Below, piece by piece: positions 53,057 to 59,866 of a DNA stretch of 64,000 bases; position 1 is the stretch's first letter; every line of letters begins with the position of its first letter. The position numbers were made by a program, and so were the translations under genes. The DNA is from Nitrospinaceae bacterium. GTDB lineage: Bacteria; Nitrospinota_A; UBA7883; JAJDBK01. The stretch is from assembly GCA_029261405.1 (NCBI GenBank), contig JAJDBK010000068.1:1-64000 (forward strand), read 5' to 3'. The notes below the pieces were generated by a model. That model was not told the origin of the DNA and made no database searches. It was given only the letters and a program-made list of their open reading frames with translations.

Positions 53057-54328
53057 ATGCGATTCAAGCTGTCAATTCTAGCAGGAGCGCTGGCTTTGGC
53101 TGTAGCGACGCCTGCGTTCGCCGCGGACATCGACGTTTCCGGCCATATCAGGTTTCGTCCTGAAATGCGGGATAATAGCGATTTCAACGGCGACAATGAC
53201 GACAAGCAGGCTTTTATCGGAAGCCGCACACGCGTGACGGTCAATGGTACTGTGGATGAGGATATCTCCGCCAAAATAACCTTTCAGGACGTGAGGGTAT
53301 GGGGTCAAGAGAGCAATGTTAACACCTCCATGGAAGGCGCATCAATACAGGCTGTTGATATCTTCGAGGGTTATTTTCTCGTGAAAAACATCTGGGACGC
53401 ACCGGTGGCCGTCAAGGCCGGTCGCCAGACACTGGTCTACGGAGACCAGAGACTCTTGGGACACTTGGGCTGGAAGGATCAGGCGCGAACCCATGATGCA
53501 TTGAAAGTCATGGTTAACGTTGGCTCCACGCAGATCGACTTCATCGCCTCCAAGGAAGACGAGTCTGGCAAACCATCCGACGAAAAGAACGACGCCGATA
53601 TCCTGGGCGCGTACTCCGTCACGCAGATCAATGACGATATCACTCTTGATGTATACGCTCTTAACTGGAAAACCGCTGGCTCCGATAGCGACGGAAATGC
53701 AATCAAGGGTCACGACTACCTGACCTACGGTTTGAGAGGCAAGGCCGTTCTTGGCTCCTTTGATGTAACCGCTGAAGCGGCATTCCAGTCTGGCGACTGG
53801 TCTGAGGGAGTAACACAGTCCGCTAACGCTTTTGCAGTCAGGGCCGGATATAAACTGGGTGTGATGGGCGCCAGAATCGGTGTCGAGTATGATCACGGCT
53901 CCGGTGACGATGATCCGTCTGACAGCGAGCACAAAACCTTCGTTTTCCCGTATCACACAAACCACGGGAAATACGGTTACATGGACTATTTCAGTTGGGG
54001 CAACATGAACGACATCCAACTGAACCTGTCCGCCAAACCTGCGGAAAACGTGATTGTCAAACTTGACTTCCACTCTTTCACACTCGCCGAAGGGAACGAC
54101 GACTGGCTTAACGTTGTTGGGACCAAAACCTTCCTCGCCGCAACCTCCGCCGGGAACAGCACCGATGCGGGTACCGAGATTGATCTGACCGCTATCTATA
54201 AAGCGGCCAAGAACATCAAGCTGGTTGCGGGATACTCAGTATTCCAGCCGGGTAAAGCGGTCAAGGAGCGCGCAGGTAAAGACGACCAGTCGACATGGGG
54301 TTATTTCATGACGATTTTCAACTTCTGA
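53057..54328 (+). CDS. Outer-membrane beta-barrel porin, alginate-export/porin type
   Basis: The 423-residue protein has a classical signal peptide (residues 1-22, ending TPAFA-AD) and a regular alternation of amphipathic strands, starting IDVSGHIRFRPEMRDN and ending with an aromatic-terminated strand TWGYFMTIFNF, as required for outer-membrane insertion. The region KAGRQTLVYGDQRLLGHLGWKDQARTHDALKV resembles the alginate-export family of porins. It sits alone between the flagellar operon and fliA, with a strong ribosome binding site and a terminator downstream, and looks like a highly expressed gene. The exported or imported substrate is unknown. Confidence 0.83.
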   Translation: MRFKLSILAGALALAVATPAFAADIDVSGHIRFRPEMRDNSDFNGDNDDKQAFIGSRTRVTVNGTVDEDISAKITFQDVRVWGQESNVNTSMEGASIQAVDIFEGYFLVKNIWDAPVAVKAGRQTLVYGDQRLLGHLGWKDQARTHDALKVMVNVGSTQIDFIASKEDESGKPSDEKNDADILGAYSVTQINDDITLDVYALNWKTAGSDSDGNAIKGHDYLTYGLRGKAVLGSFDVTAEAAFQSGDWSEGVTQSANAFAVRAGYKLGVMGARIGVEYDHGSGDDDPSDSEHKTFVFPYHTNHGKYGYMDYFSWGNMNDIQLNLSAKPAENVIVKLDFHSFTLAEGNDDWLNVVGTKTFLAATSAGNSTDAGTEIDLTAIYKAAKNIKLVAGYSVFQPGKAVKERAGKDDQSTWGYFMTIFNF

Positions 54329-54401
54329 TCTTCTAGGTACTTTCCGGTGGAAGTCCATTTCGGGGGGAATGGCGCCTTCCATATACCGGTCTGACGTATG
54401 G

Positions 54402-54451
54402 GCCAGAAACGCTTAGCCCTGCAAGAGGCGGCGTTTCTGGCTTACGTTTTT
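54402..54451 (+). terminator. Rho-independent-type terminator after the porin gene
   Basis: GCCAGAAACGC (54402-54412) pairs perfectly with GCGTTTCTGGC (54431-54441) across an 18-base loop, and a TTTTT run follows a few bases later (54447-54451). It lies 74 bases after the porin stop and upstream of the fliA promoter. Confidence 0.75.
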
Positions 54452-54537
54452 CTGGAATTAACGTCATTGCAGAATATGTATTCCGGCAATTCCCTCTTTT
54501 TAGCCATTTTCGAGGGAAAGGGATTGTAAATCACCAC

Positions 54538-54567
54538 TTTACACGCTCGCCGCCATAATTCTATAAT
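54538..54567 (+). promoter_or_regulatory. Sigma-70 promoter upstream of fliA
   Basis: TTTACA (54538-54543, 5 of 6 consensus bases) is followed after 18 bases by a perfect TATAAT (54562-54567). Transcription would start near 54574, about 37 bases before the fliA ATG. This suggests housekeeping transcription of fliA rather than sigma-54 dependence. Confidence 0.7.
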
Positions 54568-54610
54568 TAAAGGGTTTTAATCAGCACATGGCGATAAGGT
54601 AATTTTCTTG

Positions 54611-55390
54611 ATGAAAAAGGCGTACTATTCCGAGCCGCCCCCCCAGGGGATCAAACTTGGGACCCCTGAGTCTGACAAGCTGATTATCGAATATTCGCCC
54701 CTGATAAAATATATCGCGCTTCGTCTCGCGGTCCGCCTCCCGCCGCATATTGAACTTGATGATCTTATTTCGTCGGGTGTTCTGGGCCTTATCGACGCAA
54801 TTGAGAAATTCAATCCGAACAAGGATACGCAGTTCAAAACCTATGCGGAGATCAGGATTCGCGGGGCCATGCTCGACGAACTCCGGTCCCAGGATTGGGT
54901 GCCACGCTCCGTTCGCCAGAAAGCCACTCAGATATCATCAGCATACGCCAGACTGGAGCAGACCCTCGGCAGGGCGGCGGAGGATGAAGAGATAGCCAAT
55001 GAGCTGGAACTATCGATGGACGAATTTTACGAACTGCTCCAGCAATCGGCCGGTCAGACCATTATTTCCGTCGAGGATCTGGGTGGTGTTGATAAGGATG
55101 GTGAGAAACGGGATGTCATGGAGGTGCTGGCTGGCACCAAAGCCACCGACCCGGAAACTCTGGCGCGGGTAGGTGAGATCAGGAACATCATCGCGCAATC
55201 GATCGACATGCTTCAGGAGAAAGAGCGTCTCGTAGTTTCGTTATACTATTACGAAGAGCTGACAATGAAAGAGATAGGCGAAGTCCTCGGCATCACGGAG
55301 AGCCGTGTGTCGCAGATACACACCAAATGCGTATTACGCCTGCGCGGTAAACTCCGCAAGTTCATCCATAACGAAGAAGAACTCGATTAA
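54611..55390 (+). CDS. fliA: Flagellar sigma factor FliA (sigma-28)
   Basis: FliA directs RNA polymerase to late flagellar genes. From ATG 54611 it has 259 residues, with region 2 (YSPLIKYIALRLAVRLPPHIELDDLISSGVLGLIDAIEKF in segments), KTYAEIRIRGAMLDELRSQDWVPRSVR, region 3, and region 4 helix-turn-helix (YYEELTMKEIGEVLGITESRVSQIHTK). These are the FliA/WhiG hallmarks. A TTG one codon earlier is in frame, but AAGG spacing fits the ATG better. It is monocistronic, with a sigma-70-type promoter upstream. No anti-sigma flgM is visible in the window. Confidence 0.96.
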   Translation: MKKAYYSEPPPQGIKLGTPESDKLIIEYSPLIKYIALRLAVRLPPHIELDDLISSGVLGLIDAIEKFNPNKDTQFKTYAEIRIRGAMLDELRSQDWVPRSVRQKATQISSAYARLEQTLGRAAEDEEIANELELSMDEFYELLQQSAGQTIISVEDLGGVDKDGEKRDVMEVLAGTKATDPETLARVGEIRNIIAQSIDMLQEKERLVVSLYYYEELTMKEIGEVLGITESRVSQIHTKCVLRLRGKLRKFIHNEEELD

Positions 55391-55722
55391 CCTCCTAACT
55401 TTCTTCTTTATTTGATTAATGACAGAAAACGCGGGTATGTGTTCCCCACATGTTTACTTGCAGAGCTAAAAACGATCTTTTCAAGCCCTCTCGTTCTTCC
55501 CTGGCTGTAATAAACGGATAACTTTATCATGGAACTTTCATAACGGGGCCGGAATAAAAGCTCCGGGTAACCTTCGATCACCTGTTAAAACAGTTCTTAC
55601 CTGAAAAGGAGTACTAATTTATTAGGGCTAAGCGCTATAATAACGCTTGCGACTGGTGGTTATCAATTTGGTGGGTTGCGCGCTTACGCTTGCACGCTTG
55701 TTATTAAGAAGGGTTGTTTCTT
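55391..55722 (+). promoter_or_regulatory. Intergenic region with TATAAT inside an inverted repeat
   Basis: The 332 bases between fliA and the corrinoid gene hold no recognised gene. AAGCG (55630-55634) and CGCTT (55644-55648) flank a perfect TATAAT (55636-55641), so a repressor bound to the repeat would cover the -10 box; no good -35 is present. I looked for the conserved boxes of a cobalamin riboswitch and do not see them. ATGTG-TTCCC-CACAT near 55436 is a weak hairpin after fliA. Confidence 0.5.
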
Positions 55723-56379
55723 ATGGGGCATGTCCTGAACCAGCAGGAGGAGTTCGAGCAGGCTATTCTCTCCATGGATACCTTTGCGGCCAGAAAAATC
55801 ATTGAAAACCTCCTTGAATCCTTACCCGATTCTGAACACCGGCAATCTATCGAAAAACTCGTTGTCCACACCATGGAGTGTATCGGCGTTGGTTGGGAGA
55901 GCGGAGAGGTGGCGTTGTCCCAGGTCTACATGGGAGGGCGTATATGCGAAAAACTTCTCTCCGATATAACTTTTAGCGACACCACCTCCCATACGAACCA
56001 GCTCAATACCGCCCTCGTGGTTCTCGAAGACCGGCATATGCTCGGGAAAAGGATTGTTAGCTCATCCCTGATCTCCGCAGGTCTCGATTTTGCCGATTAC
56101 GGGAGTATGCAAGCCGATGATCTGGTGGGGAAAGTCGCGCAAGACGAGATTGAGGTTCTTCTGATCTCCGCACTGATGTTACCCTCCGCCCTGAGAGTCG
56201 AGAAAGTCCGGGAGCTGTTGGAGGCCAGGGGGATCAAAGCGCATATCGTGGTTGGTGGCGCCCCGTTCCGGTTTGACAAACAACTCTGGAAACAGGTTCG
56301 CGCCGATTGCATGGGAGAAACCGCTTCCGACGCGGTTGCGATACTGAAAAAATTAAACGATGAGAAGAAAAATGCCTGA
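55723..56379 (+). CDS. Corrinoid (cobalamin)-binding protein, methyltransferase-associated type
   Basis: The 218-residue protein has the two-domain build of MtbC/MtmC-type corrinoid proteins: an N-terminal helical cap (about residues 1-85) and a Rossmann B12-binding domain. The base-off ligand motif DxHxxG is present as D103-R-H105-M-L-G108, followed by ISALMLPSA and VVGGAPF, which line the cofactor pocket. It should carry a methyl-corrinoid. ATG 55723 has AAGGG upstream; the longer TTG start at 55714 is less likely. It overlaps the next gene by 20 bases. No substrate-specific methyltransferase (MtaB/MttB type) lies nearby, so the methyl source is unknown and a sensory role is possible. Confidence 0.88.
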   Translation: MGHVLNQQEEFEQAILSMDTFAARKIIENLLESLPDSEHRQSIEKLVVHTMECIGVGWESGEVALSQVYMGGRICEKLLSDITFSDTTSHTNQLNTALVVLEDRHMLGKRIVSSSLISAGLDFADYGSMQADDLVGKVAQDEIEVLLISALMLPSALRVEKVRELLEARGIKAHIVVGGAPFRFDKQLWKQVRADCMGETASDAVAILKKLNDEKKNA

Positions 56380-57415
56380 GAGTGAAATGACATCGCTTGA
56401 GCGGGTATTAACAACTCTCTCCCATAAGGAACCGGACCGTGTTCCCCTCTTCTTGCTTCTCACCATGCACGGAGCAAAAGAAGTGGGCCTCTCGATAGAG
56501 GAGTATTTCTCCAGGTCGAAAAACGTAATTGAAGGTCAAGTCCGAATGCTCGAGAAATACGGGCACGACTGTTATTACAATTTCTACTACGCGCCTCTGG
56601 AGGTGGAGGCGTTTGGAGGAGAGGTAAAATATATAGAAAACGGACCGCCAAACTCCGGTAGGCCAATTATAAGTTCGATAGATGAAATCAGAAACCTCGA
56701 ACCTCCCGATGTGAAAAACTCTCCAGTCCTCCGAAAGGTTCTGGAATCGGCCAGCGGCCTGCAAGAGAAAGCGGACGGCAAGGTTCCGGTTATCGGAGTG
56801 GTGATGTCGCCTTTCTCCCTGCCGGTAATGCAACTTGGTTTCGATAAATATATCGAACTCATTTATTCCGAGCCGGAGCTTTTTACAAAACTGATGGATG
56901 TGAACACCACATTTTGCATAGATTGGGCGAACGCGCAACTCGAAGCCGGTTCCACCGCCATAGTATATTTCGACCCGGTCTCATCCCCCGGAATTATTCC
57001 TCGCGAGAAATATCTTGAAACCGGTTTCAAGATTCAAAAAAAGGTTATCTCAGCGGTAAACGGTCCTGTCGCCATACATTTGGCGTCGGAGAGGTGTCTG
57101 CCCATTTCAGAAGACCTTTGCGAAACCGGCGCGGTAGGTGTCGGCATAAGCGCCATGGAGGATCATGACAAACAAAAATCGGCTTTTAAAGGAAAAATGT
57201 CGCTCGTTGGCCCGTTAAACGGTATCGAAATGGCCCGATGGAGCGCCGAAGAGGCTGAGAATGTTGTCAAGGAAACGATAACAAAGCTGGGACCGGGCGG
57301 TGGATTTATACTGTCAGACAACCATGGCGAAATACCGTGGCAGGTACCATCCGAAGTACTACACGCCATCACCGACGCGGTTCGCAAATGGGGCCGATAC
57401 CCTGTAAGGGGATGA
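56360..57415 (+). CDS. UroD/MtbA-family protein with altered zinc-site residues
   Basis: The 351-residue protein belongs to the uroporphyrinogen-decarboxylase/MtaA-MtbA superfamily, whose corrinoid-linked members move a methyl group between a corrinoid protein and a thiol using a zinc site (HxC plus a later Cys). Here the first motif reads H240-L-A242, and the usual C-terminal PGC reads DNH with H322, so two zinc cysteines are replaced, though Cys246 and Cys254 lie close by. Overall fold signatures (EPDRVPLFLLL, TGAVGVGISAMED, GPLNGIE) remain. Start may be ATG 56360 or 56372. It overlaps the corrinoid gene, which strongly suggests a working pair. Enzymatic activity is uncertain. Confidence 0.82.
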   Translation: MRRKMPESEMTSLERVLTTLSHKEPDRVPLFLLLTMHGAKEVGLSIEEYFSRSKNVIEGQVRMLEKYGHDCYYNFYYAPLEVEAFGGEVKYIENGPPNSGRPIISSIDEIRNLEPPDVKNSPVLRKVLESASGLQEKADGKVPVIGVVMSPFSLPVMQLGFDKYIELIYSEPELFTKLMDVNTTFCIDWANAQLEAGSTAIVYFDPVSSPGIIPREKYLETGFKIQKKVISAVNGPVAIHLASERCLPISEDLCETGAVGVGISAMEDHDKQKSAFKGKMSLVGPLNGIEMARWSAEEAENVVKETITKLGPGGGFILSDNHGEIPWQVPSEVLHAITDAVRKWGRYPVRG

Positions 57416-57418
57416 TCC

Positions 57419-57985
57419 ATGTCGAAGAAGTCCGCCATAGTTATCTGCGATAAATTCGTTAATGAAGTTAAGGAAGTTATCAAAGGTAAAGAAGAAGAGT
57501 ATGATCTTATAGTCTATGAAGCCAAATGCCACCTTCCCAGAAAAATGAACTGCACTGTGTTTTGTCACGATATTCACCGTAAGAAATATAAGAGCGTGCA
57601 TGTCTTCAGCAGTGGATGTATAAAGGATAAAGAAGAACATAGCGAACTGTGTAAGACATGCTCCTTTCACCCAAGGGATATGTGTCTTAACATGATCGCA
57701 AGGATGGATCGAGTTAACGAACATCTGCGTCAAGGGGCTTTCCTGGTCTCCCCCGGCTGGCTTGCAAAATGGCGAACTCACCTTGAGGACTGGGGTTTGG
57801 CGGACGAACTTGCGGAGGAGTTTTTCAATGAATCCGCTAACAAAATCCTGCTCCTGGATACACAAGTCGATCCGGAAAGCCTGCAAAACCTTAAAGATAT
57901 TTCCGAGGCGGTAAAACTGCCGTATGAAGTAGACTCCGTGGGGCTTGCCCATTTCCGTGAATTCGTGATTGGTAGTGTCCACTGA
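57419..57985 (+). CDS. Cysteine-rich DUF1638-like protein
   Basis: The 188-residue protein resembles DUF1638 proteins, which occur beside corrinoid methyltransferases: a CxxxxHxxP-like start (YEAKCHLP), a GC turn (VFSSGCI) and FLVSPGWLAKW near residue 110. It is unusual in holding eight cysteines in the first 89 residues (10, 37, 45, 49, 67, 78, 81, 89), with CKTCSFHPRDMC at 78-89, which suggests a metal or iron-sulfur site. No membrane span or signal is present. It begins 3 bases after the UroD-like gene and the kinase starts 27 bases after it. DUF1638 similarity is my reading and moderate; the function is unknown. Confidence 0.65.
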   Translation: MSKKSAIVICDKFVNEVKEVIKGKEEEYDLIVYEAKCHLPRKMNCTVFCHDIHRKKYKSVHVFSSGCIKDKEEHSELCKTCSFHPRDMCLNMIARMDRVNEHLRQGAFLVSPGWLAKWRTHLEDWGLADELAEEFFNESANKILLLDTQVDPESLQNLKDISEAVKLPYEVDSVGLAHFREFVIGSVH

Positions 57986-58012
57986 ATACTTTCCAGAACG
58001 ACGAGTCAGAAG

Positions 58013-59617
58013 ATGGCTACTGATATATCCAGAAAACTGGCCGATTACGGATTAGCGTTCGATCTGATCTCTAACATCACAGCCGTAAAGAGTGAAAAAG
58101 AGGCGATTGATTCAATTTTTGAAGTTTTTGACGCCATCTGCGCCCCCGCAAGATCTTTCTATCTGCCGTTTCGGGGAAGCGAAACGGGTGATATTTATGT
58201 TAATCCACCGGGGACGGTTTGTGACGAGACTGTAAAAGACTCAATGACCACCTACGATGGTGAACAACTTTGGAAAGAAGAGAAGGCCGGATTCATTTTC
58301 CGGGTTATGCACAACGAAGAAACGTTAGGCGTATTTCAACTCGAAGAAGTTCCCTTTCCACAATACAAAGAACATTACCTAAGCCTTGCATCAAATATAA
58401 ACAGCGTACTGGGCCTTGCCATCTCGAACGCCAGGGTATATCAGAATCTAGAGAGCCTGGTGGAGGAGCGGACCGAAGAGCTGGCGAATACGAATAAAAG
58501 CCTTGTAAAAGAGATCAAGGAGCGTAAAAAGACAGAAGTTCTGCTGGTGAAAGCAAAAGAACACGCTGAAAACGCCACAAAGCTAAAAGACAAATTTGTT
58601 TCTTTCGTTTCGCACGACCTGAAATCTCCCCTTACCGTTGTCCAGGGTTTCCTGAAAATGATTCGGCTGGAAGTATTCGCGTTGTCAAGTGACAGAGTAA
58701 AAGCGATGATTGACGCCGCTATAAAATCATCAGATGAAATGATGGCTCTGATAGAAAACCTTCTGAGCATCAGCAGGCTGAAGACAGGTGTCCTCACACC
58801 GCAGTACGAATTCCTGAGCCTCGCCCTCATTGGGTCAAGGACAGTCGCTGATTTCAAGTCACTGGCCGATGGTAAGGGGATTGATTTGCGTCTTGAGATA
58901 ACGGATGGGGGGAGGATATACGCCGATGAAACCCTTTTTACCCAGGCGGTTCAGAACATCGTGGCCAACGCCATCAAATTTTGTGGCGCCGGAGATACCA
59001 TAACGATCTGCACCCCTCCAGAAGAGCAAGCGACCTTATGTGTGAAAGATACCGGCCCTGGTATCGGAGAGGATGTGATCGAAAAAGTGTTCCAGTACGG
59101 GAGCAATGTTTCAACTACAGGAACCGCTGGAGAAACAGGTACCGGACTCGGTCTGCCATATACCAAAGAGATTATGGAGGCGCACAATGGATCGGTAACC
59201 ATCGAATCAAAAATGGGGCAAGGTTCATTATTCAGCCTCAAAGTCCCTCACGTCAGGCCGAAAATCCTCGTTGTGGACGACAATTCAAGTTTCCGGATGG
59301 TTCAAAAACAGTTTATGAGCTACCTTGGTGTCGATATCGTGGAGGCTGTAAATGGTAAAGAGGCATTGGAGCTTATTGAAAATATGGAGTTTCACCTGTT
59401 AATTACCGATATAGAAATGCCGGAAATGGATGGGCTGGAACTCCTGAAAACCATAAAAGCCTCCATCAAAACAAAATCGTTACCAGTAATAGTGATTACG
59501 GGTAAGTATGGGATGGAGATTCGCGAAAAGGTATTTCAACTTGGGGCGGATGATTTTTTGACTAAGCCGTTAGATAATGAGGATTTCATTCCCAGGGTTA
59601 GAAGGTTTATTTCCTGA
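58013..59617 (+). CDS. Soluble GAF-like hybrid histidine kinase with receiver domain
   Basis: The 534-residue protein has no membrane span. A GAF-like sensor fills about residues 1-150, a coiled coil (VEERTEELANTNKSLVKEIKERKK) leads to HisKA with His201 in FVSFVSHDLKSP, then HATPase_c (NAIKFC, DTGPGIGED, GTGLGLPYT) and a C-terminal receiver with Asp466 in ITDIEMPEMDG and an intact Lys-Pro. The kinase-receiver part is clearly paralogous to that of the MASE1 kinase at 28880-32338, including the tail FIPRVRRFI. It is the last gene of the corrinoid module and may read its methylation or ligand state. No DNA-binding output is encoded nearby. Confidence 0.9.
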   Translation: MATDISRKLADYGLAFDLISNITAVKSEKEAIDSIFEVFDAICAPARSFYLPFRGSETGDIYVNPPGTVCDETVKDSMTTYDGEQLWKEEKAGFIFRVMHNEETLGVFQLEEVPFPQYKEHYLSLASNINSVLGLAISNARVYQNLESLVEERTEELANTNKSLVKEIKERKKTEVLLVKAKEHAENATKLKDKFVSFVSHDLKSPLTVVQGFLKMIRLEVFALSSDRVKAMIDAAIKSSDEMMALIENLLSISRLKTGVLTPQYEFLSLALIGSRTVADFKSLADGKGIDLRLEITDGGRIYADETLFTQAVQNIVANAIKFCGAGDTITICTPPEEQATLCVKDTGPGIGEDVIEKVFQYGSNVSTTGTAGETGTGLGLPYTKEIMEAHNGSVTIESKMGQGSLFSLKVPHVRPKILVVDDNSSFRMVQKQFMSYLGVDIVEAVNGKEALELIENMEFHLLITDIEMPEMDGLELLKTIKASIKTKSLPVIVITGKYGMEIREKVFQLGADDFLTKPLDNEDFIPRVRRFIS

Positions 59618-59810
59618 ACTTATTTACGGGGGTATTCGTTAGGTAATGTAATTCAATTATTGTATTTATTTGGCGATATTATCAGTCAGGAAATAGTCTC
59701 TATGAAGCAACGCAATGAGGGGGCTTGAGGAGACGCAAGATAATGGAATGGAACGGAAACCTGGGAAGAAAAATCAAATTAGTTCAACATTAGGATTTAT
59801 TTAGAGCTGT

Positions 59811-59827
59811 TATAACAAGTGGTTATA
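59811..59827. terminator. Weak hairpin between convergent genes
   Basis: TATAAC (59811-59816) and GTTATA (59822-59827) form a six-base-pair stem with a five-base loop, followed on the plus strand by GGGTTTTATT. It lies in the 249-base gap between the hybrid kinase and the GspE-like gene, both ending here, and may help terminate the kinase transcript. The rest of the gap shows no gene. Confidence 0.4.
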
Positions 59828-59866
59828 GGGTTTTATTAACTACCTGCAGGATGTGTCGCGCATGGG

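Noticed and set aside
55391-55722. Cobalamin riboswitch before the corrinoid gene
   Set aside because: The region was scanned for the conserved B12-box and surrounding motifs, and none is present.
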